Shown piece after piece: positions 35,221 to 43,879 of a DNA stretch of 64,000 nucleotides; within the stretch, counting starts at the first letter, position 1; the number at the start of each line of letters is the position of its first letter. The stretch comes from Enterococcus mundtii. GTDB lineage: Bacteria > Bacillota > Bacilli > Lactobacillales > Enterococcaceae. The notes beneath the pieces were generated by a model that was not told where the DNA came from, did not search any database, and worked only from the letters and a program-made list of their open reading frames with translations. The stretch spans positions 1 through 64,000 of the forward strand of contig NZ_PUAP01000010.1 in assembly GCF_002947535.1 (NCBI RefSeq), written 5' to 3'. The position numbers and the translations under genes were made by a program.

Positions 35221-37131
35221 GTGATGATCAAGGAACGGGAAAAAGCAATCATTCAATATATTTTGATGAACGAACATACGACGGTCACAAAAATAGCGAA
35301 ACACATGAATTTATCGAATAAAACAGTTTCACAATCACTAAAATTGATCGATGAGCTATTTAGCGGAACGACCATCGAACTAATCAGAAAACCACGAGTC
35401 GGTGTCTCGATCAACGGTGATCCAAACGAAATATTAAATCAGATCGATACAACGAACATGGTAACAGTTCCGGCTTCTAAAAAAGAACGTATTCAATTCC
35501 TCTGTTTTGAACTCTTGAAAAAAAAGACCTATTTCACTCGCCAAGAACTACAAGATACACTATTTATAAGCAAATCGACATTAGAAGGTGATATGAACCA
35601 AGTCCATGAGATTTTCCGCCATTTCAACGTTAGCATCGATCGATTGCCTGGTAAAGGTTCGTTTTTAAACTTATCAGAGCAAGAAAAAAGACGCTTAGCC
35701 TTTGATCTGATTTACTATTTTTGGGGTAGTAATTGGAAAATCACCAAAAAGAATCAACTATATCTACACTCGATCCAAGGCATTCCTCCTTTTGTCAATG
35801 AGTTCATCGACATGAACAATATCACATTAGTTGATACATTGCTGCAAGAATATCTAAAGCATGCACAAATAAGGTTGAATGATACGACCTATCATTCATT
35901 ATTGCTCCATCTGTTGATCATGATCGATCGCATAAGAGAGGATAATTATTTAGAAAGCGAAGAAGTCTACGGAAAAGTCAGAGAAAATAAACCATTTGAT
36001 TTATTCATTCTAAAACTAGAAAAAACTTTCTCATTGACGCTACCGTCTTCTGAGGTTCGTTATATTCACTTACATTTAGAAGGTGACACATTACTTGAAC
36101 AAACCAAGAAAATGAATGAAGTGACGGATAAACGCATTCGGCAATTGATTCACGAAAATGTAACCCTTTACAATGAAAGTATCATTTTAGGAATGGTTAC
36201 CCACATCAAAGAAGCAGTCTTGCGCATCAAAAAAGGGCTGTTGATCCATAATCCTTTTTTACAAGATGTGAAGAAAAACTTTCCTGTGGCTTTTACAGAA
36301 GCAATCCAATTAGCGAACGCCTTAAGCCAAGATTTTGCCATCAACGTCCCAGAAGATGAAGTTGCTTTTCTTGCTGTCCACATCCAAGCAATGAAAGAAC
36401 AAAAAGAAGAAAAACATCAAAAGAAGGTCAGCGTCTTACTTGTTTGTAGTAGTGGAAAAGGCACCTCGCAACTCTTGGCTGCCCGACTTCGTAGAAATTA
36501 TGAGAAGATCGAGATTTCTAGGATACTTTCAATCCAAGAGTTGATGCAGACATCGATCGATGAAGATCTGGTGATATCGACTGTCAACTTGAACCTAGAG
36601 ACGATACCAACGATCAATGTTTCACCGGTTCTCAACAAATTAGAACGTCAGAAAATCGAACAATTTTTAAAAAATGCCCAAAATAAACCAATCAAATCAA
36701 CGAATCACTTTGGAAAGTTGATCAAAGATGACTTGATCTTTTTGGATCATTCATTCACAGCCTATCAAGAAGTGATCCAATTCGTTGGACAGCAATTGAT
36801 TGATAATGGATATGCGGAAGAAGAAATCATTTCTTCTTCTTTAGAAAGAGAACAGCTTTCTTTTACCTCTTTTGGAAAATTTGCGACACCACACGGGGCC
36901 CCTAAATACGTCAAAAAATCAGCCATCGTCTTTTTGCGTTTAGCCAATGAATTGATGTGGGGAGAAACGAAAGTCAAATATTTATTTTTCATCTGTATCA
37001 AAGATGAAACAGCGCAAGAGCTGGAAGAAGTCTATGATATCATGCTAGAGATCATCGAATCTGGTGAAAAAAAATATTTGTTAAAAGGAACTAAAAATGA
37101 GATCAAAAACTATTTGAAAGAGGAATTTTAA
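35221..37131 (+). CDS. PRD-containing PTS transcriptional regulator (MtlR/LicR/BglG-type)
   Basis: A 636-residue multidomain regulator. Two N-terminal helix-turn-helix regions (about 5-60 and 85-140), two PRD domains (about 175-390) with phosphorylatable His such as in LLLHLLIMIDRI and RYIHLHLEGD, an EIIB-like domain with Cys in VLLVCSSGKGTSQLLA (about 408), and a fructose-type EIIA domain with His in FATPHGAPKYV (about 557). Such proteins activate the PTS operon beside them and are controlled by PTS phosphorylation. Start is GTG 35221 or ATG 35224, both behind AGGTGATA. A possible promoter is TTTTCA-17-TAAGAT at 35168-35196. It sits immediately ahead of the EIIA gene. Confidence 0.9.
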   Translation: MMIKEREKAIIQYILMNEHTTVTKIAKHMNLSNKTVSQSLKLIDELFSGTTIELIRKPRVGVSINGDPNEILNQIDTTNMVTVPASKKERIQFLCFELLKKKTYFTRQELQDTLFISKSTLEGDMNQVHEIFRHFNVSIDRLPGKGSFLNLSEQEKRRLAFDLIYYFWGSNWKITKKNQLYLHSIQGIPPFVNEFIDMNNITLVDTLLQEYLKHAQIRLNDTTYHSLLLHLLIMIDRIREDNYLESEEVYGKVRENKPFDLFILKLEKTFSLTLPSSEVRYIHLHLEGDTLLEQTKKMNEVTDKRIRQLIHENVTLYNESIILGMVTHIKEAVLRIKKGLLIHNPFLQDVKKNFPVAFTEAIQLANALSQDFAINVPEDEVAFLAVHIQAMKEQKEEKHQKKVSVLLVCSSGKGTSQLLAARLRRNYEKIEISRILSIQELMQTSIDEDLVISTVNLNLETIPTINVSPVLNKLERQKIEQFLKNAQNKPIKSTNHFGKLIKDDLIFLDHSFTAYQEVIQFVGQQLIDNGYAEEEIISSSLEREQLSFTSFGKFATPHGAPKYVKKSAIVFLRLANELMWGETKVKYLFFICIKDETAQELEEVYDIMLEIIESGEKKYLLKGTKNEIKNYLKEEF

Positions 37132-37132
37132 T

Positions 37133-37582
37133 ATGAGCATTGCAACTTTACTACCTTCTAATCATATTTTTTTAGATATGGAAAGTACAACGAAAGAAGA
37201 AACGATCCGTCAATTAGCAGAAGTTTTAACGAATAACGGAATAGTCAACGACAAAGAAGCGTATATCCAGTCTGTGTTAGAAAGAGAAGAACATTCGACG
37301 ACAGGCATTGGTAACAATATTGCCATTCCCCATGGGAAAAGTGAAGCAGTCAGTGAGCCAGCAATTGTTTTTGCAAGATTGAAACAACCAATCGATTGGC
37401 AATCATTAGATGAAGAGCCAGTTTTTGTGGTCATATTATTAGCGATCCCAGAGTCACAAAAAGGGGATACTCATCTAAGGATCTTATCTGAAATTGCGAT
37501 GAAATTAATGGATGATGACATTACGGCACAACTAAAAACTGAGACAGATAAACAACAAATCGCGAAACTATTAAGCGAATAA
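37133..37582 (+). CDS. PTS fructose-family EIIA component
   Basis: A 149-residue EIIA of the fructose/mannitol class, with the phosphohistidine His67 in GIGNNIAIPHGKSEA. It starts one base after the regulator stop, so the two are coupled. It takes phosphate from HPr and hands it to the EIIB gene product encoded next. The three PTS polypeptides plus the GH38 enzyme form one operon. Confidence 0.93.
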   Translation: MSIATLLPSNHIFLDMESTTKEETIRQLAEVLTNNGIVNDKEAYIQSVLEREEHSTTGIGNNIAIPHGKSEAVSEPAIVFARLKQPIDWQSLDEEPVFVVILLAIPESQKGDTHLRILSEIAMKLMDDDITAQLKTETDKQQIAKLLSE

Positions 37583-37605
37583 ACAAACGAAAAGAGGAAA
37601 AAGAA

Positions 37606-37920
37606 ATGAAAAGAAAAATTATCGCAGTTACAGCCTGTGCTACAGGGGTCGCTCATACGTATATGGCAGCCCAAGCACTTAAGAAAGCAGCAGCAAAACG
37701 TGGAGATTTGATCAAAGTGGAAACACAAGGAGCAACAGGTATCGAAAATGAATTGACTGAAAAAGATTGCAACATTGGCGAAGTCGTTATTTTTGCAGTG
37801 GATACAAAAGTGAGAAATGAAGAACGTTTCAAAGGCAAAACAATCTTAAAAGTACCAGTCGCAGCACCAATCAAGAATGCAGAAAAAGTAATCGAAGAAG
37901 CTTTAGGAATGATCGACTAA
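37606..37920 (+). CDS. PTS fructose-family EIIB component
   Basis: A 104-residue fructose-type EIIB. The phosphocysteine is Cys11 in AVTACATGVAHTYMAAQAL, the family signature. A GAGG-type site lies upstream. It accepts phosphate from EIIA and phosphorylates the sugar taken up by EIIC. It is encoded as a separate polypeptide, unlike E. coli MngA where A, B and C domains are fused. Confidence 0.94.
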   Translation: MKRKIIAVTACATGVAHTYMAAQALKKAAAKRGDLIKVETQGATGIENELTEKDCNIGEVVIFAVDTKVRNEERFKGKTILKVPVAAPIKNAEKVIEEALGMID

Positions 37921-37947
37921 TCAATTAATCAGTGGGGGAGAAAGTAA

Positions 37948-39057
37948 ATGAAAAAAATAGCAAGTGAAATCAAAAACCATGTTTTAACAGGAATTTCTTA
38001 TATGATACCTTTGGTGATCGCTGGAGCGGTCATCATGGCCATCTCTCGTGTGGGTGGTTCATTTTACGGGATTGTTGATATTTGGGACGGTTCTCATGGA
38101 GAGAGTGGTAATGCAATCATTCGTTTATTGCATAGTTTAGATGGCTTCGGTGGCACAGCCCTTGGTTTGATGTTCCCAGTGATTTCCGCATTTATTGCCT
38201 ATTCCATCTCAGACAAATTAGGGATTGCTCCTGGTTTAGTTGGTGGGATGTTAGTGAAAGATATCAATGCAGGCTTTTTAGGCGCAATCGTTTCTGGTTT
38301 GATTGCGGGTTATGCGTGCTTGTTGATCAAAAACAAAATCAAATTGCCAAAATCAATGGCATCCGTTGTACCAGTATTTCTAGTACCAGTATTAGGCACA
38401 TTGATCACCGTTCTATTAGTCAATTATGTGATCGGTACACCATTTGCAGCATTGAACGTTGGTTTAGAATCATGGTTGAACGGTTTAAGTGGTGGAAATG
38501 CAATCGTTATGGCAGCAGTCGTTGGCGCAATGGTTGGATTTGACTTAGGTGGACCAGTCAATAAAGCGGCAGTGACAACAGCAATGGCACTATTGACTAG
38601 TAATGTTTATGCACCAAATACAGCGGCACAAGTGGCGATCATCATTCCACCAATCGGGTTAGGATTAGCCACGATCTTTGCGAAAAACAAATACAACAAT
38701 GAATTAAAAGAAGCTGGAAAATCAGCTGTGATCATGGGACTTGTCGGTATTTCTGAAGGAGCGATCCCGTTTGCCGTTGAAAATCCATTGAAAGTGATCC
38801 CGATCAATATGATTGGTTCTGCATTAGGTTCAGCGATGGCAGTTGGTTTAGGGGCAGTGAACACTGCACCGATCTCAGGATTCTATGGCTGGTTCACCGT
38901 AGAAAAATGGCCGATCTATGTACTTTCGATCGCTACAGGTGCATTGTTCATCGCGATCTTAACTAGCGTGCTACGTTCAAAAGATGCTGGACAAGAAGTA
39001 GAATCAGCAGTTGAAGAATTTGATGAAGCTGCTTGGGAAGAACAATGGGAAGCGTAA
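37948..39057 (+). CDS. PTS fructose-family EIIC permease
   Basis: A 369-residue membrane permease of the fructose class with about nine hydrophobic segments. It begins KNHVLTGISYMIPLVIAGAVIMAI and contains the typical GFDLGGPVNKAA and GISEGAIPFAVENPL stretches. The acidic tail EEFDEAAWEEQWEA follows the last membrane segment. The adjacent alpha-mannosidase suggests that the imported sugar is an alpha-mannoside, such as 2-O-alpha-mannosylglycerate or a mannobiose-type N-glycan fragment. Sequence alone cannot choose. Confidence 0.93.
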   Translation: MKKIASEIKNHVLTGISYMIPLVIAGAVIMAISRVGGSFYGIVDIWDGSHGESGNAIIRLLHSLDGFGGTALGLMFPVISAFIAYSISDKLGIAPGLVGGMLVKDINAGFLGAIVSGLIAGYACLLIKNKIKLPKSMASVVPVFLVPVLGTLITVLLVNYVIGTPFAALNVGLESWLNGLSGGNAIVMAAVVGAMVGFDLGGPVNKAAVTTAMALLTSNVYAPNTAAQVAIIIPPIGLGLATIFAKNKYNNELKEAGKSAVIMGLVGISEGAIPFAVENPLKVIPINMIGSALGSAMAVGLGAVNTAPISGFYGWFTVEKWPIYVLSIATGALFIAILTSVLRSKDAGQEVESAVEEFDEAAWEEQWEA

Positions 39058-39059
39058 CT

Positions 39060-41642
39060 ATGACAAATATACACATTGTAAATCACACACATTGGGATAG
39101 AGAATGGTACTTTACTTCAATGGATTGCATCGTTTTAAGTGATCAGTTGTTTACAGATGTTTTGGAAGAGTTGAAAAGACAACCTAATGCTACTTTTGTT
39201 TTAGATGGACAGCTTTCGATCTTAGATGATTACTTAGAACTATATCCAGAAAAATTATCAGAGATCAAAGAATTAGTTGCGAAGGGTCAATTATTTATTG
39301 GCCCTTGGTTTACACAAACTGATGCGTTTTTTGCCTCGGGTGAGTCTATTTTAAGAAATGCAATGGTGGGCGTCTTTGAAAGTAAAAAATATGGGGAGTA
39401 TCTACCTATTGGTTATCTTCCAGATACATTTGGATTCAACGCACAAATGCCGACGATTTTAAACGAAGCTGGGTTTGACAATATCATTTTTTGGCGTGGG
39501 ATCGACTTAGGTGAACATGTCCACTCGCCATATTTCAAATGGAAAAGTTTGAGTGGAGAGAATGAATTGTATGCGGTGAACTTTCCTCAAGGCTATGGTG
39601 CGCAACAACAACTAGAACCAACGAAGAGTTATGTGGAAGGACGATTAGACAAAGGTATTGATTTCATCAAGAGCTACGCAGATGAAACAGAAATTTTGAT
39701 CCCAACAGGAAACGATCAATTAGGGATCATCTCGTCTTTAGAAGAGAAAATCGATAAAATCAATCAAATCGGTAAATATAACTATCAAACAAGCACGTAT
39801 CAAGCGTTCATGGATTTGATCCGTCAAAAGGATCTGGAAGAGTATCAAGGAGAGTTTCGCGCACCTGTTTTTGCCCGTGTGCATAAGACGATCGGTTCTG
39901 TCCGTATGGATCTAAAACGTGAGATTTTCAGATTAGAGAATAAACTGACACTTGAAATCGAACCAATGGTCGTGATTGCGAAGGAGCTAGGCATCGTTTT
40001 GAGCAATCGCTTAGTCATGAAGGCATGGAAAAAATTATTTGAGTGCCAAGCACATGACAGTTTAGCCGGCTGTGTGTCAGATAGTGTCGCGCAAGACATC
40101 GCCCATCGTTTGAAAGAAGTATCAGAAATCTGTGACAGTATCGAAAACTTGGTATTGAAAAGAATTTCTGAAGGACTACAGCTGACAGATCAACAATTCT
40201 TGATTTTGAATACTTCAGTTACACCTTTCAAAGGAAAAAAAGTGGTAAAACTTATCTCAAAAGTCAATCAAATCGAAGTATTGGGCCATGATTCTGCCGT
40301 CATCTCGATGGATTATGTGCCTAGCCGCCAAAATATCATGGAAGAAACACCTGCTGGCAATCGTTTTATCGAAGAACCAGGGTACTATATTTTACAAGTA
40401 GCAGTTGATTGTTCCTTTGATGGACTAGGTTATCAAGTCTTCGATTTCGTTGAACACACTACAGCTGATCTACCTGATATGACGCCACGAACGATGATCT
40501 CAAAAGGTAACTATTCTTTGACTTTTGAAGAGGGACAACTTGTCTTTTCAGATGGTAATCAAACGATCAGAGACTTCTTGACGATCGTGGATGATAGCAA
40601 TGCCGGCGATACTTACGATTATTCGCCTATACCTAATGATCACCCATTCTCTTTGACATTTGATTCATGTAAAGGCAACGAAGAAAACTTGATCTTGGAA
40701 GGAAAACTAGAGCTTCCTTATACATTGGCAGAACGTATCGCCGGTCAAACAACGAAAGTCTTCGCTTACCAGCTGACATTGAAGTTAACGAATCAGGGAG
40801 AGGTCCAAGGTTGTCTTTCTTTTAGAAATTCTGTGTTAAATCACCGTATCCGTATCAAAACAAAGTTGAATCAATCAATTGAAAAAGTTGTTTCTGCGAT
40901 CCAATTTGGTTACTTAGAAAAAACAAACCAGTCAATGAACGATTGGGAACAAAAATACTCTGAGATGCCAGTAAATATCGAACCATTTGAAAAACAAGTG
41001 ATCGCGTATAGCGCTGAAGAGGCATTAGTGTTTTACACCGAACAAAGTAAAGAATACGAATATATCAATGACTCCTTATATGTCACAGTATTAGCCACGA
41101 CGGATTCGTTAGGGAAACCAGATTTGATGTATCGTCCAGGACGAGCTTCAGGAGATACGACGAAAAAAGGGCATATCATGATGGAGACACCACTTGCTCA
41201 AATGGAAAATCAACTGATCGAATTTGATTTTTCGGTGCGCATGGCGCCAACTGATATTTCAGAACACACATTAGTGACATGGAAATCAGAAAAAGAACAA
41301 CCGTCGATTTCGTATCAATTGCAAGATTTGAATTACTTCGTTTATCGAATCGACAATAAGATCCAAAGTAGAATCCACCCACTTAGTTTGAGTGAAAATA
41401 CGTATACGCAGATCTCGTTAGATTTGGAAGAAGGATTGGCTGTCAGTGCGATCCATAATGCTTATTACTCAGAAGGTGTAGTGATTCGATTAGTCAATGG
41501 AACCTCAGAAAAGCGTTACCTTGAGCCAGAGAAGCTTTTTGCAGGGTTTAAATACACACGTATCAATGCCTTGGAAGAAGAAGTGACAGAGACAAAAACG
41601 ATCAGCGGCTATGGCTTAGCCACTTATTTATTAACAAAATAA
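39060..41642 (+). CDS. GH38 alpha-mannosidase (MngB-like)
   Basis: An 860-residue glycoside hydrolase family 38 protein. The start NIHIVNHTHWDREWYFTSMD carries the zinc-binding His-Trp-Asp motif. GYLPDTFGFNAQMP (about 125-138) includes the likely nucleophile Asp in the family's DTFG region. The C-terminal half is beta-rich. I use ATG 39060, two bases after the EIIC stop. There is no signal peptide, so it acts on a phosphorylated sugar inside the cell, in the manner of MngB, which releases mannose-6-phosphate from PTS-imported mannosylglycerate. In streptococci a related enzyme prefers alpha-1,3-mannosides of N-glycans. The substrate here is open. Confidence 0.9.
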   Translation: MTNIHIVNHTHWDREWYFTSMDCIVLSDQLFTDVLEELKRQPNATFVLDGQLSILDDYLELYPEKLSEIKELVAKGQLFIGPWFTQTDAFFASGESILRNAMVGVFESKKYGEYLPIGYLPDTFGFNAQMPTILNEAGFDNIIFWRGIDLGEHVHSPYFKWKSLSGENELYAVNFPQGYGAQQQLEPTKSYVEGRLDKGIDFIKSYADETEILIPTGNDQLGIISSLEEKIDKINQIGKYNYQTSTYQAFMDLIRQKDLEEYQGEFRAPVFARVHKTIGSVRMDLKREIFRLENKLTLEIEPMVVIAKELGIVLSNRLVMKAWKKLFECQAHDSLAGCVSDSVAQDIAHRLKEVSEICDSIENLVLKRISEGLQLTDQQFLILNTSVTPFKGKKVVKLISKVNQIEVLGHDSAVISMDYVPSRQNIMEETPAGNRFIEEPGYYILQVAVDCSFDGLGYQVFDFVEHTTADLPDMTPRTMISKGNYSLTFEEGQLVFSDGNQTIRDFLTIVDDSNAGDTYDYSPIPNDHPFSLTFDSCKGNEENLILEGKLELPYTLAERIAGQTTKVFAYQLTLKLTNQGEVQGCLSFRNSVLNHRIRIKTKLNQSIEKVVSAIQFGYLEKTNQSMNDWEQKYSEMPVNIEPFEKQVIAYSAEEALVFYTEQSKEYEYINDSLYVTVLATTDSLGKPDLMYRPGRASGDTTKKGHIMMETPLAQMENQLIEFDFSVRMAPTDISEHTLVTWKSEKEQPSISYQLQDLNYFVYRIDNKIQSRIHPLSLSENTYTQISLDLEEGLAVSAIHNAYYSEGVVIRLVNGTSEKRYLEPEKLFAGFKYTRINALEEEVTETKTISGYGLATYLLTK

Positions 41643-41650
41643 AAAAACGT

Positions 41651-41734
41651 TGAGGCACAAGTTGATTCTCAAGGAGTTGCATCTGGAACACCGTTTAGCG
41701 GGTTTTAGGAACAGCAAGTTGACTACTTGTGCCT
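41651..41734. repeat. 84-base inverted-repeat element with repeat-family core
   Basis: Perfect 10-bp arms GAGGCACAAG (41651-41660) and CTTGTGCCTC (41725-41734), with the next T/A pair extending them. Between them lies GGAACACCGTTTA (41684-41696), the core shared with repeat copies A and B. It lies 8 bases after the mannosidase stop and before the transporter gene, with no T-run right after the arm, so it is not a plain terminator. Confidence 0.6.
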
Positions 41735-41767
41735 CCCTTTAGTTGTGAAATTGAAAGAGGAGAAATT

Positions 41768-42622
41768 ATGTCGATACACCTTTTATTTTTAGCTTTGATC
41801 CCAGCATTAGGGTGGGGAATGATGCCGATATTATCTAAGATCATGGGAGGAAAGTCAGAAGAACAGTTGATCGGCACCACCATTGCTGCCTTACTATTTG
41901 GCTTGATATTTAGTTTGTCTCAGCAAGTAACGTACCAAACGGTTTCATTCATTATTTGTTTTTTATCTGGAGTATTCTGGGCGGTGGGACAATACTTTCA
42001 GTTCCGTGCGCTAGAAAAGGCCGAAGTGTCAAAAGCCATGCCCATATCTGTTGGGACACAATTAGCATTTGTCACGCTTGTTTCAGGTATTTTTCTTTTA
42101 GAATGGACAAGTGTTTTTGTAGCTATCATGTCGATCGTGGCTTTAACTGTTATCTTAGTTGGTATATTATTAGTGACAAAAACAAGCAACGGAAATGGCG
42201 CAGTTGCCAAACAAGTCATTGTCTTTTTGTGCATTTCATCTGGGTTTTTGATGCTATATGTAACGATCACTAGTTATTTTGATATTCATGGACCGCAAGT
42301 GTTTCTACCTCAATCCATCGGCATGTTTGTTGGAGGAATGATCATCTCAATGAAGAAGATCAGACAATTGAAACTCAATGCCATTGCTCGAAATATCGTC
42401 ACCGGTTGTTCTTGGGTGATTGCTAATACGACGTTATTTGCTGTATCTGCGTCTTTAGGTGTGGGTATTACTTATTCCTTTTCGCAAATGAGTTTGCTTG
42501 TCGCGACCTATGGAAGTATCATTCTTTTGAGAGAGAAGAAGACGTCATTAGAAAAACGCTCAGTCTATTTGGGTACATTGGTGTATGTAGTCGGTGTGGT
42601 TGGAATGAGTCTTTTAAAATAA
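41768..42622 (+). CDS. GRP-family sugar transporter (glucose/ribose porter type)
   Basis: A 284-residue membrane protein from ATG 41768 with AGAGGAG upstream. It has ten hydrophobic segments in two similar halves, starting HLLFLALIPALGWGMMPILSKIMGG. This is the pattern of the glucose/ribose porter (GRP; RbsU/GlcU) branch of the drug/metabolite superfamily, with QYFQFRALEKAEVSKAMPIS and NTTLFAVSASLGVGITYSFSQMSLL. These are proton-driven sugar uptake proteins. It lies after the mannosidase gene but is separated by an inverted-repeat element, so it may be a distinct unit. Confidence 0.85.
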   Translation: MSIHLLFLALIPALGWGMMPILSKIMGGKSEEQLIGTTIAALLFGLIFSLSQQVTYQTVSFIICFLSGVFWAVGQYFQFRALEKAEVSKAMPISVGTQLAFVTLVSGIFLLEWTSVFVAIMSIVALTVILVGILLVTKTSNGNGAVAKQVIVFLCISSGFLMLYVTITSYFDIHGPQVFLPQSIGMFVGGMIISMKKIRQLKLNAIARNIVTGCSWVIANTTLFAVSASLGVGITYSFSQMSLLVATYGSIILLREKKTSLEKRSVYLGTLVYVVGVVGMSLLK

Positions 42623-42628
42623 AGAATT

Positions 42629-42675
42629 GAAAAAAATTGGCAAGGGATTTTGTTTAATCCCTTGCCAATTTTTTT
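42629..42675. terminator. bidirectional terminator between convergent genes
   Basis: AAAAAATTGGCAAGGGATT paired with AATCCCTTGCCAATTTTTTT with a short loop. A-run on one side and T-run on the other serve both the + strand transporter gene and the minus-strand membrane gene. Confidence 0.92.
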
Positions 42676-42703
42676 ATTTATTTATCATACTTGCTACGAT
42701 TGA

Positions 42704-43372
42704 TCAGTGATCTAATTTTTGTAGTCGGTAGCTCTCAAAATGTGCTGGATCTTTTTTCACTTGCACCCACGCATAAATTCCCATGATAAAGGCGCCGACT
42801 GTATTAGTTAGTAAGTCACCCATTGTATCCATCAATGCTTCGCGTCCGACGAAAAGCGTACCATCAGAAGCAGCAAACCGTTGCAAATTCATTCCTAAGA
42901 ATTGGTCGCATAAAAACTCCCAGAATTCCCAAAAAACACCGCACAATCCAGCAAAAGCAAATCCGAATAAGAGAAATAACCAAGGACTTGTTTTTTCGAT
43001 TGGCGCATCTTTCAGCAAGAAACCGATCAAACCGTAACCTAAGGCAGTCAGAACCATCGGGCTAACGGCGTGTAAGATTTTATCCCAAAATGAAATAATA
43101 CTGATCAAGTGCATACCTGTTCCTAAAAAGACAGAAATGAACAAGAAAAACCAATAAAATAAAACAATTGCATCAGGAACATGGATCTTGAATAATCGGC
43201 GAACGATCTGTGGCAAATAAATCAATAGGATACCTGCCAGTGATTCTACGATAAAGGTGATTCCTTGTGTAGTCGAATATTTGTTTGTTACAAATTCGAA
43301 AATGTTATAACCAACAACAAATAGACCGAAAATCGTTAATGCAATCTGAACTTTTTTTACTGTCTTACTCAC
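42704..43372 (-). CDS. multi-span membrane protein (DUF2238/VanZ-like appearance)
   Basis: A 222-residue protein with about six hydrophobic segments, including ALTIFGLFVVGYNIFEFV, FTFIVESLAGILLIYLP-like and AIVLFYWFFLFISVFL. It contains the polar motif GVFWEFWEFLCDQFLG and, later, DTMGDLLTNTVGAFIMG, which are conserved in the YjdF/DUF2238 membrane family. Function is unknown. The gene overlaps the preceding deoxyribosyltransferase gene by 8 bases, so the two are cotranscribed. Confidence 0.65.
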   Translation of the reverse strand: MSKTVKKVQIALTIFGLFVVGYNIFEFVTNKYSTTQGITFIVESLAGILLIYLPQIVRRLFKIHVPDAIVLFYWFFLFISVFLGTGMHLISIISFWDKILHAVSPMVLTALGYGLIGFLLKDAPIEKTSPWLFLLFGFAFAGLCGVFWEFWEFLCDQFLGMNLQRFAASDGTLFVGREALMDTMGDLLTNTVGAFIMGIYAWVQVKKDPAHFESYRLQKLDH

Positions 43373-43859
43373 TAATATTTCCCCCAGCTAGATATGATTT
43401 CAATGCTTCGAATAGTGCTTCTTCAGAAGACACGATCGTTCCGTTCAACTTGATCAAGCCGACCGTATAAAGATTTAAATAATGGAACTGATTTTCACCA
43501 GCCTGTTGCAAGGCAGCGACTTTTTTTGGATGAGTCGCTCCTTGTTGGCGGCTGTCTGTATATAAACCAATGATCGGGATGCCTTTAGCATAGGCGACAC
43601 CGATCTCAGAAGCAACTCCGGCATCGATGGTCAAGCCGTCTAAAAGTGCGATCATCAAGTCACTTTCTAGCACTTTTTCCGTATCAGCCAAGGCAATCAT
43701 TTTACTATCTGCATACGCAGTCTTGTCATTGATTGCTTCGTTTTCTTGTGGCAGATAGATCGACAAATCAGAAGAAATCTCTCTGATTTTTTTGACAAGA
43801 GATTCGTTATAAAGCAAATCTCCTTTTGCAAAGAGTGGCGCTGCAAAATAAATATTCAT
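43365..43859 (-). CDS. nucleoside 2-deoxyribosyltransferase family protein
   Basis: A 164-residue protein from the ATG at 43859. A second ATG at 43871, four codons earlier, has its AAAGG site too close. The N-terminus NIYFAAPLFAKGDLLYNE and the middle part LMIALLDGLTIDAGVASEIGVAYAKGIPIIGLYTD match the family. The Asp and Glu in DAGVASEIG provide substrate binding and the nucleophile. It transfers 2-deoxyribose between bases for nucleotide salvage. It is the middle gene of a three-gene minus-strand group. Confidence 0.88.
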   Translation of the reverse strand: MNIYFAAPLFAKGDLLYNESLVKKIREISSDLSIYLPQENEAINDKTAYADSKMIALADTEKVLESDLMIALLDGLTIDAGVASEIGVAYAKGIPIIGLYTDSRQQGATHPKKVAALQQAGENQFHYLNLYTVGLIKLNGTIVSSEEALFEALKSYLAGGNISE

Positions 43860-43879
43860 TCGTTTCAACATCCTTTGTA

